A stretch of 53,523 nucleotides of DNA from SAR86 cluster bacterium AG-422-P06 (GCA_003213455.1 QCMX01000003.1:1-53523); one strand, 5' to 3'; positions 1 to 10,351 are shown, counted from the first letter of the stretch. Numbers and translations are program-made. The notes: generated by a model not told the origin, from the sequence alone.

Positions 1-1
1 T

Positions 2-547
2 AATACAGGCTTAAATATCTTTGGTCCTACAGAGGGAGGGCAGCCTGCAAACCAAGCTTACGGTGATCCTGTATATAACAATATTTTAGATGATTGCGGT
101 GGGCATACTGCCTTTGCCTATCATAACCATGCACTAAATTTTAGATGTTTTAATCCCAATGGTTTAACTGCTAATCCTGCAACAGATCCGCAACCAGAGA
201 TTTTATATACCTCATTAATTTTAGGTTTTGGACCTGATGGCTTCCCAATTTTCAATGGATATGAGTATGCCAATAATGATGGTGTTAATCTTGTATCACC
301 ACAAAGCAGCTATGAATTAATTGATGGTCAGAATCCACAAAGATATGTTTTTGATGCCTATGAGTATGTTGAAAAAGATAATCTAGAAATTTACTTGGAT
401 GAGTGTAATGGCCATAGTCATGATAACCCTCATGGTTATGAATACCACTACCATGCCACTGAAGATTTTCCTTATATTTATGGTTGTATTAGAGGAGAGC
501 CATTTGGTATAGGTGGCGGCGGTCAAGGGGGCAATAATAATGATTAG
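2..547 (+). CDS. YHYH-domain protein, 5' end truncated by window start
   Basis: Open frame 2 from the window start to TAG at 545-547: NTGLNIFGPTEGGQPANQAYGDPVYNNILDDCGGHTAFAYHNHALN...DECNGHSHDNPHGYEYHYHATEDFPYIYGCIRG. Has the YHYH motif; not listed in the ORF track because no start codon is in the window. Confidence 0.8.
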   Translation, partial: NTGLNIFGPTEGGQPANQAYGDPVYNNILDDCGGHTAFAYHNHALNFRCFNPNGLTANPATDPQPEILYTSLILGFGPDGFPIFNGYEYANNDGVNLVSPQSSYELIDGQNPQRYVFDAYEYVEKDNLEIYLDECNGHSHDNPHGYEYHYHATEDFPYIYGCIRGEPFGIGGGGQGGNNND

Positions 548-914
548 AATCATTCTATTATTATTTTTAGCAAATTTTATGCAATCAGAGACTGTGGAAA
601 CTTATTACAAAACAGGTGAGCTGAAAGAAAGATTTGAGCTTCAGGGTGATATTAGAGAGGGCCTATATCAGAAATGGTATCTGAATGGTCAAATAGGAAA
701 GCAATCATTCTATAAAAACGGAGTTCTGAATGGCGAGTTAACTACTTGGTATCCAAATGGAGTGGTGAAGGGAACGTATCCAATATCTAACGGCAAAATA
801 GAAGGTACGGCAAAGTATTATGATAATAAAGGGAATTTAAGTTGGCAGGTATATGAAAGCAACATACCTAATCAGAATAACAATATAGATCTTTCAGGTT
901 GGTGTTTAGATTAA
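540..914 (+). CDS. MORN-repeat / YwqK-like secreted protein
   Basis: ORF 513-914; internal start at 540 gives a signal peptide (MIRIILLLFLANFMQS) followed by repeats YYKTGELKERFEL, YQKWYLNGQIGKQSFYKNGVLNGELTTWYPNGVVKGTYP. Confidence 0.7.
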   Translation: MIRIILLLFLANFMQSETVETYYKTGELKERFELQGDIREGLYQKWYLNGQIGKQSFYKNGVLNGELTTWYPNGVVKGTYPISNGKIEGTAKYYDNKGNLSWQVYESNIPNQNNNIDLSGWCLD

Positions 915-1892
915 ATCTTTGACTAAATCTCTTTCTTCAACCAATTCATTTGCAGTTTTTTCTAATCCTTTTTTTGCAAAATCACTAAGACTATAATCTC
1001 GAACAATCTCAACAGAGCCTTTACCATCTGAGATTAGAGGAAAACCAGAAAATATACCCTTAGGCATACCATAAGCACCATCGCTCATTACCGCAGCGTT
1101 AAACACATCACCTGATCTAGTAGGATGTTCAACAGCTTTTACTGTATCGCAAGCTGCTCTTGCAGCTGATGATGCTGAAGAAGCACCTCTAGCTTTGATT
1201 ATTTCTGCACCTCTTTGTTGAATTTTGGGAAGAAAATCATTCTCAACCCAGTCATGATCATCTATTTCTTGGTATGCCTTTTTACCCGCTACTATTGTAT
1301 TTTCTAAATCAGGAAACATTGTTGGGCTGTGGTTACCAAATATTGCCAAACGGTATATATCATCAACATGGCAACCCAGTTTTTGGGACAGTTGTGCTTT
1401 TGCTCTAAGCGCATCAAGCATAGTCATTGCCATCCATAACTGAGTAGCTTTCCCTGCACTTTTGTATCCAATCAATGCATTAGTATTTGCTGGATTTCCA
1501 ACAACAAGAATTTTGCAATGTTCTTTTGCATGAGCACCAATTGCTTTTCCTTGTTCTGTAAAGATTCCACCATTTATTTGTAGTAGATCTGATCTTTCTT
1601 TGATTTCTTTACCATTTAGAACTATTCCTCTGGGTATAGAGCCCACCAAAAGACACCAATCAGCATCAACAACTGCATTTTCTATGTTGTCAAAAGTACT
1701 TATTGAACTAACAGTTGAATAAGCTGAATCCTCAAGTTCTTTTACAAAACCATCAAGTCTGCCCATGGCTTGTGGTATTTCAACTAAATTTAAATCTAAC
1801 TTTTCATTGGAATTAAAAATACCCTTTTCACAAAGGAAAGGTATCAAAGAATATGCTATTTGACCTGCTGCACCTGTTATTACTACTTTCAT
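906..1892 (-). CDS. mdh: Malate dehydrogenase (NAD-dependent)
   Basis: MKVVITGAAGQIAYSLIPFL N-terminus, VVGNPANTNALI, FGNHSPTMFPD motifs; about 328 aa. Confidence 0.93.
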   Translation of the reverse strand: MKVVITGAAGQIAYSLIPFLCEKGIFNSNEKLDLNLVEIPQAMGRLDGFVKELEDSAYSTVSSISTFDNIENAVVDADWCLLVGSIPRGIVLNGKEIKERSDLLQINGGIFTEQGKAIGAHAKEHCKILVVGNPANTNALIGYKSAGKATQLWMAMTMLDALRAKAQLSQKLGCHVDDIYRLAIFGNHSPTMFPDLENTIVAGKKAYQEIDDHDWVENDFLPKIQQRGAEIIKARGASSASSAARAACDTVKAVEHPTRSGDVFNAAVMSDGAYGMPKGIFSGFPLISDGKGSVEIVRDYSLSDFAKKGLEKTANELVEERDLVKDLI

Positions 1893-1985
1893 TTCTTGTA
1901 AAAAATAATCTTTATTCTATGTTTACTTGTGATCGATTTCCATTAGAATTTACACTCTAACAGTTTATTTTAAAGGAGTCAGAGA

Positions 1986-2897
1986 ATGTCACTAGATTTT
2001 GAAGGAAAAGTTGCCATTGTTACCGGATCAGGCGGTGGAATTGGTAAAGGGTACGCATTGGAATTAGCACAAAGAGGTGCAAAAGTTGTTGTTAATGATT
2101 TGGGAGGAGCAGTAGATGGTTCTGGCGGCTCTGTATCTGCAGCTGAAGCAGTTGTTCAAGAAATAGAAGCTGCTGGCGGTGAAGCTATTGCAAATGGTGC
2201 AAATGTTTGTTCAGAAGAAGATGTGAAAGCCATGGTTGATAATGTCATGACTAAATGGGGCAGGGTAGATATTCTTGTCAATAACGCAGGAATTCTTAGA
2301 GATAAATCTTTTGCAAAAATGGATTGGTCAGATTTTGTAACAGTCGTGAATGTTCATCTAATGGGTTCTGCATTATGTGCACATACAGTATTTCCAATCA
2401 TGAAAGAACAAGAATATGGAAGAATAATAATGACAAGCTCTTCTTCAGGTTTGTTTGGTAACTTTGGTCAAACCAATTATGGAGCAGCAAAAATGGGTGT
2501 TGTTGGTCTAATGAATACTTTGAAGCTTGAGGGAGCGAAATATAATATTCACACTAACTCTGTTGCTCCAACTGCAACAACACGTATGACAGAGCACTTG
2601 TTTCCTGCTGAGTTTGCAGAAAAGCTTGACCCCCGTTTAATTATTCCTGCAGTTGTCTTTTTAGCTAGTGAAAAAGCTCCGAACGGAGAAATCTTAGAAG
2701 TTGGCGGAGGCGTTGTTGCTAATACATACATCATGGAAACTATGGGTAAATATTTTGGCACTGATGAAGGCTTTAATGCAGAGGCTGTTGCTGATCATTG
2801 GTCTGAAGTGATAGATACCACGGATGCAAAAAGACCATTTCAAGGTGGAGATGTTGCAATTAAGCATTTAGAAACTATTGGGAAATCAGAAAGTTAA
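1986..2897 (+). CDS. SDR-family 3-hydroxyacyl-CoA dehydrogenase (MFE-2/HSD17B4 dehydrogenase-like)
   Basis: VAIVTGSGGGIGKGYALELAQRGAKVVVNDLGG, NNAGILRD, YGAAKMG; about 303 aa. Confidence 0.85.
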   Translation: MSLDFEGKVAIVTGSGGGIGKGYALELAQRGAKVVVNDLGGAVDGSGGSVSAAEAVVQEIEAAGGEAIANGANVCSEEDVKAMVDNVMTKWGRVDILVNNAGILRDKSFAKMDWSDFVTVVNVHLMGSALCAHTVFPIMKEQEYGRIIMTSSSSGLFGNFGQTNYGAAKMGVVGLMNTLKLEGAKYNIHTNSVAPTATTRMTEHLFPAEFAEKLDPRLIIPAVVFLASEKAPNGEILEVGGGVVANTYIMETMGKYFGTDEGFNAEAVADHWSEVIDTTDAKRPFQGGDVAIKHLETIGKSES

Positions 2898-2915
2898 ATT
2901 ATCTCTTTCTCAAAT

Positions 2916-2945
2916 AAAAAAGGCTCATAAAGAGCCTTTTTTTTT
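2916..2945. terminator. Rho-independent terminator, probably bidirectional
   Basis: aaaaaGGCTCataaaGAGCCttttttttt between convergent SDR and nrdB genes. Confidence 0.8.
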
Positions 2946-2988
2946 GAGAGCACCACCAATAGTTGCAGACCTAAGGCAGTGCAAAACT

Positions 2989-4287
2989 CTAGTCGTCAAA
3001 TTTTAGAGAACCACCTACTTGATACTCAATCACTCTTGTTTCAAAGAAGTTTTTCTCTTTTCTTAAATCCATGATTTCTGACATCCATGGGAATGGATTT
3101 TCAGCGCCTGGATAAGCTTCAGGAAGATTAATCTGAGTAAGACGTCTATTGCAGACATATTTTAAATACTCTTCCATAGTTTTGGCATTCATGCCTAGAA
3201 CACCTCTTGGCATTGTGTCTCTGGCATAGTTAATTTCAAGCTCTGTTCCCTCTACAATCATATCGGAAGCTCTCTTCTTCATTTCTTCGTCCCATAGACC
3301 AGGATTCTCATTAATAATTGAATTGATAACGTCTATTCCAAAATTAACATGCATTGATTCATCTCTCATGATGTATTGGAATTGTTCTGAAACTCCTGTC
3401 ATTTTATTTCTTCGTCCCATAGAAAGAATTTGAGAGAAACCACAATAAAAGAACATTCCTTCTAGAACACAATAGAAAGCAATTAAGTTTGATAAGAAGA
3501 GCTTATCCTTCTCTGGAGTCCCTGTTTCAAAGTTTGGGTCTTCAAGCGCTTGAGTATACTTTAATCCCCAAGCTGCTTTTGCTTCAACGCATGGCACTTC
3601 TCTATACATATTGAAGATTTCACCTTCATCCATACCAAGAGATTCAACGCAGTATTGGTATGCATGAGTATGTATTGCTTCCTCAAAAGCTTGTCTAAGT
3701 AAATATTGTCTACATTCTGGGTTAGTGATGTGCTTATAGACAGCCAGAACAACATTATTTGCTACCAATGAATCTGCTGTAGAAAAGAAGCCTAAACTTC
3801 TTTTTATAATTGTTCTTTCATCTTCTGTTAGCCCATCTTCTGACTTCCATAAAGCAATGTCAGCCGTCATGTTAATTTCTTGAGGCATCCAATGGTTTGC
3901 TGTTCCATCTAGGTATTTTTCCCATGCCCACTTATATTTAAAAGGGACAAGCTGATTCAGATCTGCCTTTGAATTTATCATAGCTTTTTGACCGACTTGT
4001 ACCCTACCTTCTAATGCGCTTGCCATTCTTTCACGAACTTTCTCAAGCTCTGCTTCAGTTGGCTCCTTCATTGTTGTGTAATTTTCAATATCTTGCATTG
4101 CTTCTGAAGACATATCTTCAGTAACAAGGGTATCTGTATCTGATGACTGAACTTGTTCTTGTTGAACTTGTGATTCTTGTGGAATCGTTTCAGCTTCAGT
4201 TACTTCTGCTACTCTCGGTTCAGGATTTTTTGTTTCTTCCTTTTTAACCGGAGCTTCGTCTTTATAATAGTCTTCCCAACTTAACAT
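2989..4287 (-). CDS. nrdB: Class Ia ribonucleoside-diphosphate reductase beta subunit
   Basis: [13 protein letters not shown] (metal ligands and radical Tyr), [32 protein letters not shown] begins at 4308 but [10 protein letters not shown] at 4287 is the more plausible start. Confidence 0.92.
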   Translation of the reverse strand: MLSWEDYYKDEAPVKKEETKNPEPRVAEVTEAETIPQESQVQQEQVQSSDTDTLVTEDMSSEAMQDIENYTTMKEPTEAELEKVRERMASALEGRVQVGQKAMINSKADLNQLVPFKYKWAWEKYLDGTANHWMPQEINMTADIALWKSEDGLTEDERTIIKRSLGFFSTADSLVANNVVLAVYKHITNPECRQYLLRQAFEEAIHTHAYQYCVESLGMDEGEIFNMYREVPCVEAKAAWGLKYTQALEDPNFETGTPEKDKLFLSNLIAFYCVLEGMFFYCGFSQILSMGRRNKMTGVSEQFQYIMRDESMHVNFGIDVINSIINENPGLWDEEMKKRASDMIVEGTELEINYARDTMPRGVLGMNAKTMEEYLKYVCNRRLTQINLPEAYPGAENPFPWMSEIMDLRKEKNFFETRVIEYQVGGSLKFDD

Positions 4288-4298
4288 AATTTCCTCCG

Positions 4299-7097
4299 TT
4301 ATTGACACGCCTCACAATCTGGATCAAGTATGCTGCAAGCACTCGGTGCTTGTGACGCTGTTTGCGCTTCTTGACTTGATTGCACAGCATTTAAGCTGCT
4401 CCTCTCCACCGTTGATTTTTCAGTTGCGGTTGCTCCCATTGATCTTAAATAATATGTTGTTTTAAGACCTTTATACCACGCCATTCTGTATGTTATATCT
4501 AATTTCTTTCCATCTACATTTGCTATATAGAGGTTTAGGGATTGTGCTTGGTCAATCCATTTTTGTCTTCTACTGGCTGCTTCAACTATGAATCTAGGTT
4601 CCACTTCAAAAGCAGTCTTAAACTTATTTTTAATGTGTTCAGGAACTCGGTTTATCTGTTTCAGTGAACCTTCAAAGTATTTGAGATCACTTAGCATAAC
4701 TTCATCCCACAAGTTCTCTTTTTTCAACTCTTCAATAAGGTATGGGTTAACAACAGTAAACTCTCCTGAAAGATTAGATTTAACATATAAATTTTGATAG
4801 GTCGGTTCAATCGACTGAGATACACCTGTAATATTAGCGATGGTTGCTGTTGGAGCTATTGCCATTACATTTGAGTTTCTTATTCCATGTGCCGCAACCT
4901 TTTCCTTTAACTTATCCCAATCTAAGGTCTTTTCTGTATTTTGATCAATAAATTCTTTTCCTCTTTGTTCCGTGAGGAGATTAATTGAATCTAGTGGAAA
5001 AATTCCATTATCCCAGAGTGACCCTTTATATGTTTCATATACTCCTTTTTCTTCAGCAAGCTCACAAGAAGCTTCAATAGCAAAGTAACTTATTAACTCC
5101 ATAGATCTGTCCGCAAATTCAACAGCATCTTCTGAGTCATATGAAATCCCGAGCTTATACAAAGCATCCTGGAAGCCCATTAACCCAAGACCAATCGGTC
5201 TATGTTTTTTATTTGAATTCTCTGCCTGAGGAACAGGGTAAAAGTTTATATCGATCACATTGTCCAACATCCTTATGGCTGTTTTCACTGTGCCTTTCAG
5301 TTGTTCTATATTGATTTTTCCTTCACTGATATGTTGAGGTAAATTTACACTACCTAAATTGCATACAGCTATCTCATCCTCGTTTGTATTTAAGGTTATT
5401 TCTGTGCATAGGTTTGAAGAATGGACTGTACCAACATGTCCTTGAGGGGATCTTATATTGCATGGATCCTTAAATGTCACCCATGGGTGGCCTGTTTCAA
5501 AAAGCATTGAAAGAATTTTTCTCCATAAGTCCTTTGCTTCTATGGTCTTATAAAATTTAATCTCGCCTGCTTCAGCCATTTTTTCGTACTCTTCATATCT
5601 TTTTTCAAACTCAGTACCGTAAATATCATGTAAGTCTGGAACATCAGAAGGAGAGAAAAGGGTCCATTTCTCATTTTTTTCTAACCTTTTCATAAAGAGG
5701 TCAGGGATCCAATTAGCAGTGTTCATATCATGTGTTCTTCTTCGATCATCCCCTGTATTTTTTCTCAGGTCTAAAAATTCCTCTACATCCATGTGCCAGC
5801 ATTCAAGATAAGCGCAAAAAGCACCTTTTCTCTTTCCACCTTGATTAACTGCAACTGCTGTATCATTCGATACTTTAAGGAAAGGCACTATCCCTTGGCT
5901 CTTTCCATTTGTTCCCTTAATCCTTGACCCTAAAGCGCGAACAGGGGTCCAATCATTTCCTAATCCACCAGCCCATTTTGAAAGCAAGGCATTGTCTCTT
6001 ATTGCACCGTATATACCAGATAGATCATCAGGCACTGTGGTTAAATAACAAGAAGAAAGTTGTGGACGATTAGTTCCTGAGTTAAATAAAGTAGGAGTCG
6101 AACTCATATAGTCAAAACTTGAAAGTAGCTTATAAAACTCAACTGCTTTTTCATTTTTATTTTCTTCGTTTATTGCAAGACCCATAGCTACCCGCATGAA
6201 AAATACCTGAGGCATCTCATAACGAGTCTCTTCATGTGTAATGAAATATCTATCATATAAAGTTTGTAATCCTAAATATGTAAATTGGAAATCTCTCTTT
6301 TCGAGCAGAGCTGCTCCGAGTTTTTCTAAATCAAATGTTTTTAGTTCTTCGCTTAGAAAATCAAGCTCAATTCCTTTATCAACTGTTTTTGTGAGTGCTT
6401 CCATATACATTTTTGCTCTATCTTTTCTTTCTTTGATATTCAGGAAGCTACACACTTCATTTTCCATATTGTTTAGGAGCAGGCGTGCCGTAACATAGGA
6501 ATAGTTAGGCTCTTTCTCGACCATTGTTCTTGCTGTCATGAGCATGCTTTCTGCGAGATCTTTTTCAGATATACCATCATAGGTGGCATTTTTGATCTCA
6601 GTGGCAAGTAAGGCCTCATCAACGTTATCAAGATCAGTGCAAGCTTTCTTTACAGCAGCGTCTATTATCTCTTGTACACTTTGTTCTATACTTCTGCTGT
6701 CTTCTTTTTCTTCAACTCTCTCATTTTTTCGAGCTTCTCTGTATAAGACATAAGATCTTGCAACCTTATGATGTTCATTTCTCATTAATTGAAGCTCTAC
6801 TTGGTCTTGGATCTCTTCTATATGAATTGTTCCACCAGAAGGCATTCTTCTCTCGAAAACTTTAATTATGTCTTGCGCCATTTGATCAACTTCTTCGTGT
6901 ATTCTTGAAGAACCAGCAGCAGTACCACCTTCTACTGCTAGAAATGCTTTCATTATTGCAACCTTGATCTTTTCTTCTTCGAAGGAAACGACTTTTCCAT
7001 TCCTTTTTATGACTCTAATTTTTCCTGGAGCCATTACTTGGTTAGGAGCTATTTCCTTTTTTTCTTCTGGTGTGTTTTGTGTTACTTGTTGTTCCAT
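4299..7097 (-). CDS. nrdA: Ribonucleoside-diphosphate reductase alpha subunit, N-terminal ATP-cone region
   Basis: ATP-cone ([22 protein letters not shown]...), [33 protein letters not shown]-terminal CxxC (DPDCEACQ). Start MEQQ at 7097 preferred because the 7148 start would lie inside an NrdR box. Confidence 0.93.
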   Translation of the reverse strand: MEQQVTQNTPEEKKEIAPNQVMAPGKIRVIKRNGKVVSFEEEKIKVAIMKAFLAVEGGTAAGSSRIHEEVDQMAQDIIKVFERRMPSGGTIHIEEIQDQVELQLMRNEHHKVARSYVLYREARKNERVEEKEDSRSIEQSVQEIIDAAVKKACTDLDNVDEALLATEIKNATYDGISEKDLAESMLMTARTMVEKEPNYSYVTARLLLNNMENEVCSFLNIKERKDRAKMYMEALTKTVDKGIELDFLSEELKTFDLEKLGAALLEKRDFQFTYLGLQTLYDRYFITHEETRYEMPQVFFMRVAMGLAINEENKNEKAVEFYKLLSSFDYMSSTPTLFNSGTNRPQLSSCYLTTVPDDLSGIYGAIRDNALLSKWAGGLGNDWTPVRALGSRIKGTNGKSQGIVPFLKVSNDTAVAVNQGGKRKGAFCAYLECWHMDVEEFLDLRKNTGDDRRRTHDMNTANWIPDLFMKRLEKNEKWTLFSPSDVPDLHDIYGTEFEKRYEEYEKMAEAGEIKFYKTIEAKDLWRKILSMLFETGHPWVTFKDPCNIRSPQGHVGTVHSSNLCTEITLNTNEDEIAVCNLGSVNLPQHISEGKINIEQLKGTVKTAIRMLDNVIDINFYPVPQAENSNKKHRPIGLGLMGFQDALYKLGISYDSEDAVEFADRSMELISYFAIEASCELAEEKGVYETYKGSLWDNGIFPLDSINLLTEQRGKEFIDQNTEKTLDWDKLKEKVAAHGIRNSNVMAIAPTATIANITGVSQSIEPTYQNLYVKSNLSGEFTVVNPYLIEELKKENLWDEVMLSDLKYFEGSLKQINRVPEHIKNKFKTAFEVEPRFIVEAASRRQKWIDQAQSLNLYIANVDGKKLDITYRMAWYKGLKTTYYLRSMGATATEKSTVERSSLNAVQSSQEAQTASQAPSACSILDPDCEACQ

Positions 7098-7144
7098 TAC
7101 TTTAGGTATTTTTCTATAGATGGTGACGACATTCAAGCATTTCA

Positions 7145-7191
7145 ACACAATATGTTGTGTTATTTTTTTATTTGCACACTATATGCTGTAA
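7145..7191. promoter_or_regulatory. Tandem NrdR boxes upstream of nrdAB
   Basis: 7145-7160 ACACAATATGTTGTGT and 7176-7191 ACACTATATGCTGTAA, offset by 31 bp; match the NrdR-box consensus (ACACwATATATwGTGT-like) and three-turn spacing. Confidence 0.8.
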
Positions 7192-7287
7192 TCTTCTTGT
7201 TGATAACTTATGGATAAATTGTTGTTTATTTAATAATATCCGTTTAAATAAAGCCTATAAATGTGTATTCTTTAAATCTCTTTCATA

Positions 7288-8472
7288 ATGAAAATAAAGA
7301 TACTAAATAACATAGCAAAAGAAGGTCTAGACATTCTTGGCCAAGGTAATTTTCAGATTGTTGATGAAGATGTTGATCCATCTGGAATTGTTCTAAGAAG
7401 TCATGATCTAACAAGCCTTCAAGTATCAAAAAATCTAATTGGAATAGCACGAGCTGGTGCAGGAACAAATAACATCAATATAAACGAATGCTCAAAACAC
7501 GGGGTTGTTGTTTTTAATACACCAGGCGCAAATGCAAATGCCGTAAAAGAAATGGTCATCTGTTCTCTGATTCTCTCGAAAAGAGATCTTGTATCTGGCA
7601 ATAAGAATCTAGACATGTTGGTGACAGAAAATAAGAGTGACTTGGAAATTAGTGCAGAGATTGAAGGTATGAAAAAAATTTACCAAGGGGAAGAGGTTAA
7701 AGGAAAAACACTGGGTGTGATAGGGCTTGGGGCAATTGGTTCCATGGTTGCTGAACAGTCGATGTCTTTTGGCCTGAAGGTTAATGCTTTTGATCCTGGT
7801 CTAACAGTGGATACAGCTCTACGCCTTCCTAGCAGCTTGAAAAGGTTTGATAGTATGGAAGAAGTATTACAAAACTCCGACTTTGTTTCCCTGCACCTTC
7901 CTTTAACAGAAAAGACCAAAGGGTTAATAAATGAAAGTAAATTAAAGTTAATGAAAAAAAACTCAGTCTTAATTAATTTCTCAAGAGGAGGAATAGTGGA
8001 TGAAAATAGTGTAATTAAATTCTTGGATAATCAGCACCTTTATAAATATGTTACAGATTTTCCAACAAAGGAACTTTTAGAAAGGCTTAATACAAAAAAG
8101 GATGTGATGATATTCCCACACTTAGGTGCTAGCACGAAAGAAAGTGAAGTTAATTGCGCAGTAATGGCTTGTTCTCAATTAAAAGATTTTATTGAGGAAG
8201 GCACAATCACCAATAGTGTAAATTTTCCTAATATAATTTCTGAAAAAATTGGCAAGCATAGAATCTTCATAACAAACAAAAATGAACCGGGCATTATAAG
8301 TAAAATTGCAGAGAGCTTAGCTACCAATAAAATTAATATTTTAGAGTTTGTAAACAAAAGTAGAGGCAATTTAGCCTGCAATATCATAGATACTGACGAT
8401 AAAATTGATGTTTCAATTGTCTCTAAGCTAGAGAAAATCAGCGGTGTTACAAATGCAAGACTTTGCTATTAA
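7288..8472 (+). CDS. serA: D-3-phosphoglycerate dehydrogenase with C-terminal ACT-like domain
   Basis: RAGAGTNNININECSKHGVVVFNTPGANANAVKE, LGVIGLGAIGSMVAEQ, NFSRGGIVDE, PHLGASTKESE; about 394 aa. Confidence 0.88.
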   Translation: MKIKILNNIAKEGLDILGQGNFQIVDEDVDPSGIVLRSHDLTSLQVSKNLIGIARAGAGTNNININECSKHGVVVFNTPGANANAVKEMVICSLILSKRDLVSGNKNLDMLVTENKSDLEISAEIEGMKKIYQGEEVKGKTLGVIGLGAIGSMVAEQSMSFGLKVNAFDPGLTVDTALRLPSSLKRFDSMEEVLQNSDFVSLHLPLTEKTKGLINESKLKLMKKNSVLINFSRGGIVDENSVIKFLDNQHLYKYVTDFPTKELLERLNTKKDVMIFPHLGASTKESEVNCAVMACSQLKDFIEEGTITNSVNFPNIISEKIGKHRIFITNKNEPGIISKIAESLATNKINILEFVNKSRGNLACNIIDTDDKIDVSIVSKLEKISGVTNARLCY

Positions 8473-8693
8473 AAAAACGCACTTTTTTTTTCGAAATCTA
8501 TTGCTTTTCTCACAAGAATGAGCATCAACCACTTAAACCCAATAATTCCTTTATGAATTTAATATTTTTTTATATTGTAGGCTGAAAGACTGATTTTAAC
8601 TGGTTAAAAATATATTGTTCATTTTTTGTACAATTTAACGAAAGCATTTTCTCTTGTGGGGTTTATGATATTTTAATGCAGTTTTCCCCAAAG

Positions 8694-8716
8694 TTATCCA
8701 CAGTTTCTGTGGATAA
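8694..8716. promoter_or_regulatory. Palindrome containing two inverted consensus DnaA boxes upstream of ung
   Basis: TTATCCACAG-TTT-CTGTGGATAA: 10-bp perfect inverted repeat with a 3-nt loop; each arm holds the 9-mer TTATCCACA. Confidence 0.6.
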
Positions 8717-8745
8717 AAAAAATGTGTTATTTTTACCTTGTGGAC

Positions 8746-9399
8746 ATGCATAATAATTGGCAAAGTTTTATAGATTGCGAAATAAAAAAACCTTATTTTG
8801 CTGACATAAAAAAACGTTTAATTTCCGATAATAAGCAAGGCAAGATTATCTTGCCTAATCCTAAAGATTATTTCAGAGCCTTTAACCTTTGCGAGCTAGA
8901 GAATCTTAAAGTTGTGATAATAGGACAAGACCCATACCATACTCCTGGTGTTGCCAATGGCCTTGCCTTTTCAGTAAGAAAACAACAAAAAATTCCACCA
9001 TCTTTACAGAATATATTTAAGGAATTGAAAACTGATTTGGGTATTGATAACACACATGGTGATTTAACAAATTGGGCAAAACAGGGCGTTCTTCTAATGA
9101 ATACATCATTATCTGTTTGTTCGGGCTTAGCAGCATCTCACTCAAATATTGGCTGGGAGGAATTTACAAACAAAGCAATTAATCTTTTACAGAATAAAAA
9201 AAATATTGTTTTTCTACTTTGGGGTAATTTTGCAAGGAAAAAGAAGGACTTAATAGGGCACGAAAACTACATTTTAGAAGCATCTCACCCTTCGCCTTTA
9301 TCTGCACATAATGGTTTTTTTGGTTGCAAGCATTTCTCAAAGACAAATGAAAGGCTTATTGATCTTGGTTTAGCTCCCATTGACTGGAAGTTGGAATAA
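8746..9399 (+). CDS. ung: Uracil-DNA glycosylase (family 1)
   Basis: GQDPYHTPGVANGLAFSV, HPSPLSAHNGFFGCKHFSKTN; MHNNW start (8746) preferred over 8722. Confidence 0.93.
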   Translation: MHNNWQSFIDCEIKKPYFADIKKRLISDNKQGKIILPNPKDYFRAFNLCELENLKVVIIGQDPYHTPGVANGLAFSVRKQQKIPPSLQNIFKELKTDLGIDNTHGDLTNWAKQGVLLMNTSLSVCSGLAASHSNIGWEEFTNKAINLLQNKKNIVFLLWGNFARKKKDLIGHENYILEASHPSPLSAHNGFFGCKHFSKTNERLIDLGLAPIDWKLE

Positions 9400-10084
9400 T
9401 TATCTTGCCGTCATGGTAATAATCATTTTCTTCCACAAAGAATTGGCTTAAATTAATTTCTTCTGACCCAAGCTCAAAAATTTTTTTCCCTATTTTTTTC
9501 CCTGACGAGTCTGAAATAAATTCTAGCGCACTGTCGAATACCACTGCTTTCTTTACCTTTTTGCCTAGGTAAGTTAATCGAGCAATTATTTCTTGTCCTC
9601 TGTAACAGCCTTTGTCATAAGAAATATAATCTTCAAATTTATAACCTATCTCATTAACACGAAATTTATTTGATGATTGCTCATCAATGTCAAAACAGAA
9701 ATTTTTCATAGTTTCTATATCCCAATCTAAGCTTGTTAATTGAAAATGGTTTTTGCCAAGACATTTTTTGAAAACATTATTGTCTTGCACGCCATATATA
9801 TTCTGCTTTTCTTCTGAGATTTCACAATCAAAAAATTTTGCAAATTTTTGCAATTCATCTATCAAGAATTTAGATACATTTTTTTTAACAATAATCCTGA
9901 AGAAGTTCTCTTTAAGAATTACAGCATTTGTGATCACATAACCTTTCTCATCGCAGAAAAGGCCATCAAAATAATCTTTATTCTGAGCAAGATCACAAGA
10001 TACCTGACCCTGAAGAAGCTTTTCTGAATCAACTCCTTTGATTAATATCGAAGTATAATTTGGTAAGGAAAAACTTAATGCCAT
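9356..10084 (-). CDS. ygfZ: YgfZ/GcvT-domain folate-binding protein
   Basis: YDKGCYRGQEIIARLTYLGKKVKKAV signature; N-terminus MALSFSLPNYTSILIKGVDSEKLLQGQVSCDL fits a start at 10084. Confidence 0.85.
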   Translation of the reverse strand: MALSFSLPNYTSILIKGVDSEKLLQGQVSCDLAQNKDYFDGLFCDEKGYVITNAVILKENFFRIIVKKNVSKFLIDELQKFAKFFDCEISEEKQNIYGVQDNNVFKKCLGKNHFQLTSLDWDIETMKNFCFDIDEQSSNKFRVNEIGYKFEDYISYDKGCYRGQEIIARLTYLGKKVKKAVVFDSALEFISDSSGKKIGKKIFELGSEEINLSQFFVEENDYYHDGKIIIPTSSQWELNQDQ

Positions 10085-10319
10085 GGATGATAATCTTTTA
10101 CTTAAAAAGTTAAATTTTAAATCAAGAAGAGGGATGAAGGAAACTACATTTGTAGTAAAAAAACTCATTGTTGATTTTGAGGATATGGATAATATGCAAA
10201 AAGAAGAGTTACATGAGTTGCTTGAACTAAATGATCAAGAGCTTTTCGATCTTGTTTTTAAAAATAAAAAACTATTCTCTGAAAAATTTCCTAAGTTAAA
10301 AAATTTGCTAATAAAATGA
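10083..10319 (+). CDS. sdhE: FAD assembly factor SdhE
   Basis: Small protein with the (S)RRGMKE signature, 78 aa; divergent from ygfZ as in other gammaproteobacteria. Confidence 0.83.
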   Translation: MDDNLLLKKLNFKSRRGMKETTFVVKKLIVDFEDMDNMQKEELHELLELNDQELFDLVFKNKKLFSEKFPKLKNLLIK

Positions 10320-10344
10320 ACTTAATTAAAAATTCATTATCAAA
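10318..10344 (+). promoter_or_regulatory. Putative sigma-E-type promoter of the rpoE operon
   Basis: GAACTT (10318-10323), 16-nt spacer, TCAAA (10340-10344); resembles the RpoE -35/-10 consensus and sits just before the rpoE ATG at 10352. Confidence 0.6.
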
Positions 10345-10351
10345 GGTGTAA

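Noticed and set aside
2549-2761. 70-aa minus-strand ORF within the SDR gene, and similar 60-100 aa antisense ORFs elsewhere in the track
   Set aside because: All lie opposite confident coding sequence and show no recognisable domain.
8473-8745. Possible replication origin upstream of ung, given DnaA boxes and AT-rich sequence
   Set aside because: Only two boxes in one palindrome, no dnaA/dnaN/gidA/parAB neighbours, and a dif site about 23 kb away points to the terminus.
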